A stretch of 10,771 nucleotides of DNA from an uncultured Oscillospiraceae bacterium. GTDB taxonomy: Bacteria > Bacillota > Clostridia > Oscillospirales > Oscillospiraceae. How positions within the stretch are numbered: the stretch's first letter is position 1; each line of letters starts with the position of its first letter. The notes under the pieces were generated by a model. That model ran no database searches and was not told where the DNA came from. It saw nothing but the letters and a program-made list of their open reading frames with translations. Made by a program: the position numbers and the translations under genes. The stretch is taken from the NCBI GenBank assembly GCA_947624465.1, contig CANQKJ010000050.1, positions 1-10,771 of the forward strand, in the 5' to 3' direction. Shown piece by piece: positions 1-7,323 of this stretch.

Positions 1-472
1 CCTCGATCATGGTCTCCACCTTGTGGACGCGGTCGGCCTCGTTCTCGAACAGATGGAAGTTGTAAAGGCCCTCGGAGATGATGTAGTCCACCGTGGCGCG
101 CTCGTTCAGGGAGGCGGCGGGGTCCTGGAACACCATCTGCACGTTGCGGATGACCTCACGGTCCAGGGAGCGGGGGATCTTGCCGGAGATCTTGATGCCC
201 TTGTAGTCGATCTCGCCGGCGGCCAGGGGATTGACCCGGATGACCGCCCGGCCGATGGTGGTCTTGCCCGAGCCGGACTCGCCCACCAGGGAGAAGGTCT
301 CTCCCTTGTAAATGTCGAAGGAGGCGTCGGTCACGGCGCGGACGGCGTTGTCGCCCTTGCCGAAGGTGATGTCGACATTCTTGATGGAGACCAGGATCTC
401 CTTGCCGTTCTCGGCGATGGGGCCTTTGGCCTCGTGGAGGCTGCCGGGCTTGATCGTAGTCGCGTTAGCCAA
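1..472 (-). CDS. oppF: Oligopeptide ABC transporter ATPase OppF/AmiF-type (partial, C-terminal part beyond window)
   Basis: This is one of the two ATPases that drive peptide import; it would pair with OppD on the cytoplasmic face of OppBC. The 157 visible codons hold an ABC N-lobe: Walker A GESGSGKT at residues 64-71 and Q-loop VFQDPAASLNE at 114-124, 46 residues apart (K70 to Q116), which is normal for the family. The signature, Walker B and H-loop lie beyond the window edge. The start is inferred as TTG at 472, because GGGAGG at 481-486 lies 8 nt upstream and no ATG exists nearby. GTG at 481 is in frame but sits inside that ribosome site. The gene overlaps the oppD stop by 8 nt, so the two are probably translationally coupled. 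Family assignment is secure. The exact start is likely but unproven. Confidence 0.9.
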   Translation of the reverse strand, partial: MANATTIKPGSLHEAKGPIAENGKEILVSIKNVDITFGKGDNAVRAVTDASFDIYKGETFSLVGESGSGKTTIGRAVIRVNPLAAGEIDYKGIKISGKIPRSLDREVIRNVQMVFQDPAASLNERATVDYIISEGLYNFHLFENEADRVHKVETMIE

Positions 473-2240
473 CCTTGACACCTCCCTTTCCCTGGATGTT
501 GAACGCTGCCATCAGCTTTTCGTGGATGTTCTGGATGCCCGCGGGCTTTTCGATCTTGGGGGCCCTGGGATCCAGCAGCCAGGTCTTGGCGGAGTGGGTC
601 TCGCTGACCTGGAACATGGGGGGCTCCTCCAGGGTGTCGATCTTCATGCAGAAGGGGTTGCGGGGGGCGAAGGCGTCGCCCACGATCTGGTTATACAGGG
701 AGGGCGGCGTGCCGGTGATGGAGTAGAGCTCTCCGCCGTCCTGGGCCAGCTGGGGCAGAGAGGACAGCAGGGCCCAGGTGTAGGGATGCCTGGGGTCGTA
801 GAACACGTCCTCCACGGTGCCCAGCTCGATGATCTGGCCGGCGTACAGCACCGCCACGCGGTCGGCGATGTTGGCCACCACGCCCAGGTCATGGGTGATG
901 AACACGATGGTGTAGCCAAACTCTTTCTGAAGGTCTTTGATGAGCTGAAGGATCTGGGCTTGGATGGTCACGTCCAGAGCGGTGGTGGGCTCGTCGCAGA
1001 TGAGGATCTTGGGCTGGCAGCTCAGGGCGATGGCGATGACGATACGCTGGCGCATACCGCCGGAGTACTGGAAGGGATAGTCGTCGAACCGCTGCTCGGC
1101 CTTGGGGATGCCCACCTTACGCATCAGCTCCAGGGCGCGCTTGCGGGCCTCGTGTTCGGAGCAGCCCTGGTGCTTGATGATGACGGAGGAGATCTGCTTG
1201 CCGATGGTGATGATGGGGTTCAGGGAGGTCATGGGGTCCTGGAACACGGTGGCGATGCGGCGGCCGCGGACCTGGGTCCAGTCCTTGGCGTAGTGCATAT
1301 TGGCCAGATTCAGGATGCAGGTGCCGTGGAGCTGCTGGGGGGTCTCGTCCAGATAGCGCACCCGGAAGGTGACCGTGTCGAACACGGCGCTGCGCTGGAC
1401 GTCGTCGTCCAGGTCCACGCCCATCTGCATGGCCTTTTTCAGGGCCTTCACCAGCTTGTTGCTGAGCTTGATTCGGGTGTGCAGGGGATAGCGGCCCACG
1501 GACAGATAGATCTCCTTGGCCAGGATCTCGTTGCGCTTCAGAGTCTCGGGGGCGACCTGGGCCTGGATCTCCTGGGCGTACTTGGCTTTCAGAGCGGCCA
1601 TTTTCTCGTTGTACTGGGACAGGTAGGCGGAGTCGTGGGCCACCTCGGCGGCCTTTTCCTTGGCCAGCCGCTCGTTGCGGGCCTTCAGATCCTTGATCTC
1701 CTTGTCCAGCCGGCTGATCTTGTCGGCCAGCTCCTTGATTTGGGCCTTCTCCTTGTGGGGGTCCAGGGTCTGCTTCAGGTTGAAGGCCTCGGTGCGCTCG
1801 TGGACCAGGTCGCGAACCTCGTCCTCGGCCTTCTGGGCCTCCTCGGCGCTGAGGCCGCCGCGCTCCTTCTTCTCGCTCTCCAGGGCGAGGATGGCCTTGT
1901 AGGTCTCGGCGCCGAACTCCAGCTTGGAGTACTCGTCCAGCTTTTTGCGGGCGGAGTTCATCATGGAGTTGGCGGTGCCGTTCAGCTTTACCACGGTGTC
2001 GGCCAGCTCGTCGTCGTTGAAGATCAGCTGGCCCTGGCTGATGAAGCCGTTGGAGTCAAGCATACCGGCGAAGGTCTTGGTGAACACCGACTTGCCGGAG
2101 CCCGACTCGCCCACGATGGCGATGGACTCGTTCTCATAGATATCCAGGGAGATGCCGCGGATGGCCGTCAGGATACGGCCGCGGACCCGGAACTTCACGT
2201 GCAGGTCCTTGACGGACAGCAATACCTTTTTGTCTTCCAT
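465..2240 (-). CDS. oppD: Oligopeptide ABC transporter ATPase OppD/AmiE-type with a large coiled-coil insertion
   Basis: This ATPase energises peptide import with OppF. All ABC motifs are present: Walker A GESGSGKS (44-51), Q-loop [11 protein letters not shown] (332-342), signature YSGGMRQR (392-399), Walker B KILICDEP (411-418), D-loop ALD (421-423) and H-loop His450. The C-terminal oligopeptide-transporter region ([12 protein letters not shown], 485-496) follows. At 591 residues it far exceeds the usual 330-360. The excess is about 238 residues between Walker A and the Q-loop, roughly 80-317, highly charged and helical with a heptad coiled coil at 168-192. The frame is uninterrupted, so this is an in-frame insertion and not a frameshift. 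The C-terminal cysteines that bind an iron-sulfur cluster in many OppD proteins are absent, as in AmiE. The ribosome site AAGGAGG (2248-2254) overlaps the oppC stop, 7 nt before ATG. The function of the insertion is unknown. Confidence 0.96.
   Translation of the reverse strand: MEDKKVLLSVKDLHVKFRVRGRILTAIRGISLDIYENESIAIVGESGSGKSVFTKTFAGMLDSNGFISQGQLIFNDDELADTVVKLNGTANSMMNSARKKLDEYSKLEFGAETYKAILALESEKKERGGLSAEEAQKAEDEVRDLVHERTEAFNLKQTLDPHKEKAQIKELADKISRLDKEIKDLKARNERLAKEKAAEVAHDSAYLSQYNEKMAALKAKYAQEIQAQVAPETLKRNEILAKEIYLSVGRYPLHTRIKLSNKLVKALKKAMQMGVDLDDDVQRSAVFDTVTFRVRYLDETPQQLHGTCILNLANMHYAKDWTQVRGRRIATVFQDPMTSLNPIITIGKQISSVIIKHQGCSEHEARKRALELMRKVGIPKAEQRFDDYPFQYSGGMRQRIVIAIALSCQPKILICDEPTTALDVTIQAQILQLIKDLQKEFGYTIVFITHDLGVVANIADRVAVLYAGQIIELGTVEDVFYDPRHPYTWALLSSLPQLAQDGGELYSITGTPPSLYNQIVGDAFAPRNPFCMKIDTLEEPPMFQVSETHSAKTWLLDPRAPKIEKPAGIQNIHEKLMAAFNIQGKGGVKVG
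481..486 (-). promoter_or_regulatory. Ribosome binding site that fixes the oppF TTG start
   Basis: The minus strand reads GGGAGG followed by 8 nt and then TTG at 470-472. The site lies inside the last codons of oppD. It argues against the in-frame GTG at 479-481, which would be part of the Shine-Dalgarno sequence itself. Confidence 0.65.
1290..2003 (-). other. Insertion within OppD between Walker A and Q-loop, containing a coiled coil
   Basis: Residues about 80-317 of OppD have no counterpart in ordinary OppD/AmiE, where the segment before KDW..(I/V)RG directly follows the GQ(L/I) strand. The heptad positions I168, L171, I175, L178, I182, L185, N189 and L192 form a regular a/d pattern. A second helix at about 206-229 could fold back on it. 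Residues 234-317 look more like a mixed globular segment. The boundaries are estimated by comparing with the adjacent OppF, where Walker A lysine and Q-loop glutamine are 46 residues apart against 284 here. Confidence 0.8.
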
Positions 2241-2252
2241 AGCTGTCCCTCC

Positions 2253-3221
2253 TTACATATGGGTCCGGGGATCGGACGCGTCGCCCAGATTCTGGCCCAC
2301 CACGTACAGCACCACGGTGATGATGGAGGCGATGGCCACGGGGCTCCAGAACTCGAACTCCCAGCCGGGGGTGACCATGGAACCTTCGGCGGCGTAGATC
2401 AGGCGGCCCAGGGACATCTCGCTCATGCCCATGCCGATGTAGGCCAGGAACACCTCATAGCTGATGTAGGAGGGGATCTCGGTGGCCAGCTGGGTCACGA
2501 TGACGGAGGTCATGAAGGGCAGGATGTTCTTCATGGCGATCTTGATGGTGCTGGTGCCCAGGCACTTGGAGGCCAGATTGTACTCGCGGTCCCGGATAAT
2601 GACCACCTGGGTCCGGATGAAGTAGGCGATGGCCAGCCAGCCTGTGATGGTCAGGGCAAAGACCATGGTCCAGAAGCCGGCGGTGAACAGCATCACCATC
2701 ACGGAGATGAACAGGATGTAGGGCACGTTGCCCAGGATGTTGTAGACCTCGGTCATGATGACGTCCACCCGCTTGGAGAAGCCCCACACCGCGCCCACGA
2801 GCACGCCGATGGTCATGTTGATGGCGGCGCAGACGAAGGCCAGCGACACGGAGATCCGGGCGCCGAACCACATGGAATCCCAGGTGGACTCGCCGGAGGC
2901 GCCGGTGCCCAGGATCCAGTGGATGTTGGTGCCGAAGTACTGCATGGCCTTGGCGGGGGACAGGTGCTTGGAGGCGCTGTCCATCACGTTGGCGTACCGG
3001 TCGAAGTGGATCACCATGGGATACACATAGGACAGGAGCAGCACCGCGGCCAGCAGCAGCAGGATGATGATATTGACCTTGTTGCGGAAGAATACCCGGA
3101 ACACCGACTGCCAGTAGGAGTACCGGGGGGCGGTGATCTTTTCGGATTCCAGGGCGCTGTGGTCCACCGGGGCGAACAGCTCGGCGTCGGTCAGGCCGTG
3201 ATTTTGTCTCGTATCTACCAT
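2253..3221 (-). CDS. oppC: Oligopeptide ABC transporter permease OppC/AmiD-type
   Basis: This is one of the two membrane subunits that form the peptide pore with OppB. The 322 residues show an N-terminal cytoplasmic tail with APRYSYWQSVFRVF (31-44), a first membrane segment at about 49-71, then five more at about 121-147, 155-180, 183-203, 235-263 and 290-312. The GARISVS motif (120-126) and the EAA coupling loop (about 212-235, REYNLASKCLG then ending in LP) are those of binding-protein-dependent permeases. The C terminus VGQNLGDASDPR is the family ending. Length is normal. The start is ATG at 3221; its likely ribosome site AGGTGA (3228-3233) overlaps the oppB stop, which suggests coupled translation. 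Identity as an Opp/Ami permease is secure. Confidence 0.96.
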   Translation of the reverse strand: MVDTRQNHGLTDAELFAPVDHSALESEKITAPRYSYWQSVFRVFFRNKVNIIILLLLAAVLLLSYVYPMVIHFDRYANVMDSASKHLSPAKAMQYFGTNIHWILGTGASGESTWDSMWFGARISVSLAFVCAAINMTIGVLVGAVWGFSKRVDVIMTEVYNILGNVPYILFISVMVMLFTAGFWTMVFALTITGWLAIAYFIRTQVVIIRDREYNLASKCLGTSTIKIAMKNILPFMTSVIVTQLATEIPSYISYEVFLAYIGMGMSEMSLGRLIYAAEGSMVTPGWEFEFWSPVAIASIITVVLYVVGQNLGDASDPRTHM

Positions 3222-3227
3222 AGTCGA

Positions 3228-4823
3228 TCACCTGTCTTTCGTCGTGAAGGAGATCCGCGGGTCCACCGTGGCCATCAGCACGTCGCCCAGGATGATGGCG
3301 ATCACCGACAGCACCGCGTAGAACAGGGTGACGCCCACGATGACGCCGTTGTCGTAGGCGTTGATGGCCTGGGTCAGCAGGTTGCCGGCGCCGGGGACCA
3401 CGTATACGCGCTCGGTGATGATGGCGCCCGTCATGGCGAAGATGACGCTGGCGGGGATGCCGTGGACCAGGGGGATCATGGCGTTCTTCCAGATATGCTT
3501 GGTGAAGATCTCCGTCTCGCTCAGGCCGCCGGACCGGGCGAACTTCACGTAGTCGGAGTTCTGCTGGTCGATCATGTACCGGCGCATCCACTTCATCAGG
3601 CTGGCGATGGAGGGCAGGGCCAGGGACACGATGGGCAGGATGTACATCAGCTTGCTGGCGGAGTTGGTGTCGAAGGTGGTGGGCAGCTTGAACACCGCGC
3701 CGCCGACGGCCTTGAACAGGAAGATGTAGGCCAGGGAGGGCACCGCGATGATGAACACGATGTAGATGGTGCCCAGCTTATCTATGATCTTGTCCTTGTA
3801 CTGCGCCATCAGCAGGCCGATGGGCAGGCCCAGCACATAGGACATGATGACCGACAGGATGCCGATGATGAAGGAGTAGCCCAGCTTGGAGAAGCCCGTC
3901 TTGAAGGTGTCCACGCTGGTGTAATCATCGGTGAAGCGGTCCCGGTTCAGCGCGTTGATGTCCCGGGAGCCGGCCACATAGGTGGCGGTGTGCAGATCGT
4001 CCGCGCTCTGCTCCGTCAGGCCGGTGGGGAAGGTCAGGGTGGACAGCACATAGGCGCCCTGGGACCGCGTCATGGAGGTGAACACGTCCACCCCCTGGGT
4101 GACGGTGAAGGAGGTGCCCAGATTGATGGTCAGCAGGTTCTGGTGGATGTAGGGGAACTGCCCGTCGAAATAGAGCAGATACTTGTGCTGGGTGCCGTTG
4201 CCCATGATGGCGGGGGCAAACACCTTCTCCGTGCTGCCGACGGGGTTATACACCGGGTCGTACAGGGTGAAGGTCAGCTTCCGCTCCCCGACGTCCTGGT
4301 CCGCGGGCACAGAGTGGACATTGTCCACCTCGAAGAGGTCTGCGAAGTACTTCAGCGCGCGGGAGATCAGGGGGGTGTCCCGATAGGCGAACAGCGCCGG
4401 CTGCCCGCCGGCCAGCAGCTTGCCCGACCGGGAGGTGGCCGCGTCCAGCCGGATCACGGTGTAGCCCTGGCTCTCGTAAGCCTGGCGGAAGCGGGCGGTG
4501 TACTCCGCCACCTCCGCGCTGTCCTTGTCGGCGGAGCGGCCCAGGCTGGACAGCCCGGTGCGGTCCGCCTCGTCCAGCTCGCCGGCGGACACCAGGGAGC
4601 CCAGATACTCGGAATAGGTGACGTAGTCCAGGTACCCGTACTGCTCCCATCGGGAGTATTGATAAGTGACCTTGGCGTTATTGCTCTGCTTGGTGTAGCT
4701 GCCGTCGCTGGCGAAGATCTTGGTCCGGTCCATCAGGGAGTAGATCAGGACCATGACCAGAAGCACCACGCAGATGACGGAGAACAGGCCGTGCAGCAGC
4801 CGTTTTACAACATATTTACCCAT
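3228..4823 (-). CDS. oppB: Oligopeptide ABC transporter permease OppB/AmiC-type with large extracytoplasmic domain
   Basis: This is the second pore subunit of the importer. The 531 residues greatly exceed the usual OppB length of about 310. A first membrane segment (about 11-31) is followed by roughly 280 residues outside the membrane, then segments at about 312-340, 350-372, 392-410, 453-470 and 494-518. The EAA loop is visible as DYVKFARSGGLSETEIF then NAMIP (424-451), and the end DPRISF is typical. Within the extracellular part, KYLLYFDGQFPYIHQN (214-229) and INLGTSF (233-239) match my memory of pneumococcal AmiC (about 500 residues), so the domain marks the AmiC branch. It may contact the binding protein. 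Start is ATG at 4823; the ribosome site is weak (GTGAG about 9-13 nt upstream). Confidence 0.95.
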   Translation of the reverse strand: MGKYVVKRLLHGLFSVICVVLLVMVLIYSLMDRTKIFASDGSYTKQSNNAKVTYQYSRWEQYGYLDYVTYSEYLGSLVSAGELDEADRTGLSSLGRSADKDSAEVAEYTARFRQAYESQGYTVIRLDAATSRSGKLLAGGQPALFAYRDTPLISRALKYFADLFEVDNVHSVPADQDVGERKLTFTLYDPVYNPVGSTEKVFAPAIMGNGTQHKYLLYFDGQFPYIHQNLLTINLGTSFTVTQGVDVFTSMTRSQGAYVLSTLTFPTGLTEQSADDLHTATYVAGSRDINALNRDRFTDDYTSVDTFKTGFSKLGYSFIIGILSVIMSYVLGLPIGLLMAQYKDKIIDKLGTIYIVFIIAVPSLAYIFLFKAVGGAVFKLPTTFDTNSASKLMYILPIVSLALPSIASLMKWMRRYMIDQQNSDYVKFARSGGLSETEIFTKHIWKNAMIPLVHGIPASVIFAMTGAIITERVYVVPGAGNLLTQAINAYDNGVIVGVTLFYAVLSVIAIILGDVLMATVDPRISFTTKDR

Positions 4824-4853
4824 AGAATCATCTCACATCTCTCTCGGAATGAC

Positions 4854-4885
4854 GCGAGGGGGTGAGGACATCCCCACCCCCTCGC
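4854..4885 (-). repeat. Intercistronic stem-loop between oppA and oppB
   Basis: Perfect 11-bp arms (GCGAGGGGGTG at 4854-4864 and its complement at 4875-4885 on the plus strand) enclose a 10-nt loop. The minus-strand sequence after the stem is GTCATTCC with no T-tract, so this is unlikely to be a full terminator. It sits 31 nt after the oppA stop and 30 nt before oppB. Such hairpins after a binding-protein gene commonly stabilise its mRNA or partly attenuate downstream genes, giving more binding protein than permease. That role is inferred here. Confidence 0.75.
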
Positions 4886-4916
4886 AATGGTCATTTAGGA
4901 AAGCGCGTACTCAGGC

Positions 4917-7169
4917 TTAGAAGATGCCGGCGGACTTGGTCAGATAGCCGGAATAGTCGGGCAGATAGCAGTTCAGGTAGCTGGTGGGGTCCTGGTAATC
5001 AGGCAGCCAGCCGGACAGGTCGTAGATGTCGTAGTTGTTCTCGGCGCCGGTGTTGGTGTAGTAGCCGGTGCCGTACCAATCCTGGGTGGTCTCAGCGGCG
5101 ATCAGGTTCACGATCACCAGGCCGCCCAGGGTGGACTCGAGGGACTGCTTGTAGATGTTGGCGCGGGCGTCATAGGACTCGTTGGTGGACCAGTAGGGCA
5201 GGTCCAGGTAGATGGGGTTCTCGGCGGAGATCTCCACGCCCTGGGCGGCCAGCGCGGTCACGGCGGCGTCCAGACGGGCCTTGGCGGCGTCGGGCTTATA
5301 CCAGCCGTCGAAGGAGTTACTGGAGCCAGCACCGCCGTTGCCGTTGGGATCCCAGGCCTGGGCCTCGAAGCCGTCGAACTCGAACTGGGCCTGGACGACC
5401 TCGGCGTAGAAGGTGCCGGCGGGGAAGGTCTGCATGGTGCCGTCGCCCATATCCAGCTCCACGTCCTCAGTCAGCTGCACGAAGTCGCCGGGGACAAAGG
5501 TGTTGTTCAGGGAGTTCATCTTCATGTCCTCGCCGGCGACGGGAGTGTTGTAGGCGCCGCGGTCCAGAGCGAAGGTCAGGGCCAGACGGAAGTCCTGGTT
5601 GTTCAGGGCCACGCGGGTCCGGGCGGCGTTCTCGGCGGGGTCCTGGGGGGAGACCATCTTGCTCTCGTCGTTGAAGTTGGCGAAGGTCTGGCGCAGGAGG
5701 TTGAAGTTCACCTGGCGGGCGGTGGTGTCGGCGTCGCCGATGTAGGCGTAGGTGTCGAAGTAGCTCTTGTCGGTGCCCTCCACGATGTCCTTCTTCGCCT
5801 GCTCCAAGGAGTTGGCGAACAGGTTGCAGCCGTTCCACTCGCCGGCCTTCACCTTGTTGTAGGCGGCCAGGGGATCGGTGCCGTCATACCAGGCGTAGGT
5901 GAACTCGGTGAGGTTCAGGTTCTCATAGTCCCAGTAGTGCTCGTTGGTGATATAGTGGCACTGGGAGCCCTCGGTGTAGTCGTCCACCAGGAACTCGCCG
6001 CAGTAGGCGATGTGGTTGGGGCCGTCGCCATACTGGCCGTTGGTGGCGCCCTCGCCGAAGGTGCCGCCCAGGCTGGTGTAGTACTCCTCATTCAGGGGGG
6101 CGAAGCAGGCGTAGCCCATCATGGTGGGGAAGTAGGGGGTGTCGGCGGTCAGGGTGTACTGGAGGGTGTAATCGTCCACGGCGGTCACGCCCACCTCGTC
6201 GAAGGAGCACTCGCCGGACTGGTACTCCAGCCAGTTCTTGACGTTGGCGTAGCCGGGCTCAAACATATAGCCCAGCTCGGAGGGGAAGTCGGCCAGGTGG
6301 CGGGCGCCGGTCACCCAGTCGTGGGCGGTGACCTCATGGCCCAGCTCGCGGCCCTGCTGATCCACCCACTGCATCCCCTTGCGGATGTGGAAGGTGTAGG
6401 TCATGCCGTCCTCGGAGACCTCATAGCTCTCGGCCATGTCGGGCTGGAGCTGGTTCTTGCCGTCATACCGGAGCAGGGGAGAGACGGTGGGAGCGATATA
6501 CTCATGGTCCAGCGCCAGGGAGGTGATGATGCCGTCCCAGGTCTGGGGGCCCTCGGTCTGACCGGCAGTGTAGCTGGTCACCTGAGTATAGCCCTTGTCG
6601 GCGATCCACTGCTTCACAAAGGCGTAGTAGTCTTGGATGGTGTCGGCGTCCGCCCAGGCGGAGAGCAGCTCGGCGCGCTCGTCGGGGGTCAGGAGCTGAT
6701 CGACAAAGATCTTGTAACCTTGGCGGTACTCATCCAGACCCCAGGTGGTGGAGGTGTCGGAGTGGGGGATGATGCGGCTGATGCCGTACCGGTTGCCGTC
6801 GTTGGTGGTGATGGTGAACAGGGCCTGTTCATCCAGCTTGGCCTCGGCCTGGGCCATCATGGCGTACCGCAGGGACAGGTTCTTGGTCTCGGCGGTGGCG
6901 GCGGTCAGCAGCTCGTAGAAGTCGCCCAGCCAGTAGTCATAGAGCATCCAGCAGGCGTCGTCATAATTGCCCTCGGCCAGCAGGGCGTCCACAGCGGCCA
7001 GGTCGAGGGGTTCCCTCGCGTCGTCGGCAGGGGGCTCCGCGGTGGGCGCGGCGCTGGGGGTGGTCTCAGTGCCGGGGGTGCTGGCGGTGCCCGGGTCCTT
7101 GGGGCCGCAGGCGCACAGGGCCACGACCATGACCAGAGCCAGCAGCAGAGCAAGGATTCTCTTCATCAT
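4917..7169 (-). CDS. oppA: Oligopeptide-binding lipoprotein OppA/AmiA-type (SBP_bac_5), apparently circularly permuted
   Basis: This lipoprotein captures peptides outside the membrane and delivers them to OppBC. The signal peptide MMKRILALLL... ends in the lipobox LCAC, with Cys21 lipidated; a Pro/Thr/Ala-rich tether runs to about 50. The binding-protein core starts near residue 197, with PLLRYDG (231-237), YTFHIRKGMQW (258-268) and GWLPDYQDP (720-728). The protein ends only 22 residues later, whereas family members usually continue 100-150 residues. That missing part appears to lie at residues 85-190: RYAMMAQAEAKL (101-112) and ISRIIP (130-135) resemble the C terminus of AmiA. AAGGAGG (7176-7182) is 6 nt from ATG 7169 and 9 nt from the in-frame ATG at 7166, so either may be the start. 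Peptide specificity cannot be read from the sequence. Confidence 0.94.
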   Translation of the reverse strand: MMKRILALLLALVMVVALCACGPKDPGTASTPGTETTPSAAPTAEPPADDAREPLDLAAVDALLAEGNYDDACWMLYDYWLGDFYELLTAATAETKNLSLRYAMMAQAEAKLDEQALFTITTNDGNRYGISRIIPHSDTSTTWGLDEYRQGYKIFVDQLLTPDERAELLSAWADADTIQDYYAFVKQWIADKGYTQVTSYTAGQTEGPQTWDGIITSLALDHEYIAPTVSPLLRYDGKNQLQPDMAESYEVSEDGMTYTFHIRKGMQWVDQQGRELGHEVTAHDWVTGARHLADFPSELGYMFEPGYANVKNWLEYQSGECSFDEVGVTAVDDYTLQYTLTADTPYFPTMMGYACFAPLNEEYYTSLGGTFGEGATNGQYGDGPNHIAYCGEFLVDDYTEGSQCHYITNEHYWDYENLNLTEFTYAWYDGTDPLAAYNKVKAGEWNGCNLFANSLEQAKKDIVEGTDKSYFDTYAYIGDADTTARQVNFNLLRQTFANFNDESKMVSPQDPAENAARTRVALNNQDFRLALTFALDRGAYNTPVAGEDMKMNSLNNTFVPGDFVQLTEDVELDMGDGTMQTFPAGTFYAEVVQAQFEFDGFEAQAWDPNGNGGAGSSNSFDGWYKPDAAKARLDAAVTALAAQGVEISAENPIYLDLPYWSTNESYDARANIYKQSLESTLGGLVIVNLIAAETTQDWYGTGYYTNTGAENNYDIYDLSGWLPDYQDPTSYLNCYLPDYSGYLTKSAGIF
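6585..6917 (-). other. N-terminal OppA segment resembling the usual C-terminal part of AmiA-type binding proteins
   Basis: It encodes residues about 85-195. The order FYELL, ETKNLSLRY, AQAEAKL, ISRIIP, then a helix beginning LTPDERAELLSAW matches the order I recall at the end of pneumococcal AmiA (YDKLV, ETSDLNVRY, AQAWL, LSRIVP, then VTKEEYEKAREKW). The comparison is from memory and was not run as an alignment. Confidence 0.65.
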
Positions 7170-7175
7170 TGGTTT

Positions 7176-7182
7176 CCTCCTT
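7176..7182 (-). promoter_or_regulatory. Ribosome binding site of oppA
   Basis: The minus strand shows AAGGAGG 6 nt before ATG at 7169 and 9 nt before a second, in-frame ATG at 7166. Both spacings are workable, so the protein may begin MMKR or MKR. The latter is the commoner form for such signal peptides. Confidence 0.85.
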
Positions 7183-7205
7183 AATAAGTATCTTTAACCT
7201 TCGGC

Positions 7206-7223
7206 GGATGGCGCGGATGGCGC
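7206..7223. repeat. Tandem perfect 9-bp repeat in the opp leader
   Basis: GGATGGCGC occurs twice head to tail on the plus strand (7206-7214 and 7215-7223). Flanking GGCGG (7203-7207) and CCGCC (7225-7229) could close a small stem in the RNA. It lies about 37 nt upstream of the oppA start. Confidence 0.7.
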
Positions 7224-7278
7224 GCCGCCTGGAGATTAAACGCGTCAAGCCTCTGTTTATCGCTTTGCCTCGCGAAAG

Positions 7279-7298
7279 CGTCCCGGTAAACCGGGACG
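7279..7298. repeat. Inverted repeat, 8-bp stem with 4-nt loop
   Basis: The plus strand reads CGTCCCGG TAAA CCGGGACG, a perfect hairpin in the opp leader. No T-tract follows on the minus strand (next bases are CTTTCGCG), so it does not look like a classical terminator. Confidence 0.8.
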
Positions 7299-7301
7299 AA
7301 A

Positions 7302-7323
7302 GCGGCCCGCGGCCGCGGGCCGC
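7302..7323. repeat. 22-bp perfect palindrome in the opp leader
   Basis: The two 11-base halves GCGGCCCGCGG and CCGCGGGCCGC are exact complements with no spacer, centred between 7312 and 7313. It is entirely G+C. It lies about 60-80 nt downstream of the predicted transcription start, so it could be a repressor site on DNA, a very stable RNA hairpin, or neither. Confidence 0.8.

Noticed and set aside
1290..2003. OppD excess length as a frameshift, gene fusion or assembly error
   Set aside because: The frame is continuous, codon use looks like its surroundings, and proper AmiE-type sequence resumes on both sides, so an in-frame insertion is the simpler reading.
312..4865. A stop-free plus-strand frame of about 1500 codons opposite oppB, oppC and oppD
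   Set aside because: It is antisense to genes with clear family motifs, spans three genes and their gaps, and its translation is low-complexity Gly/Val/His/Asp-rich. It is a shadow of high-GC third positions.
7279..7298. Leader hairpin as an intrinsic terminator or attenuator
   Set aside because: The minus strand has no T-run after the stem, and the stem is only 8 bp. It remains listed as structure only.
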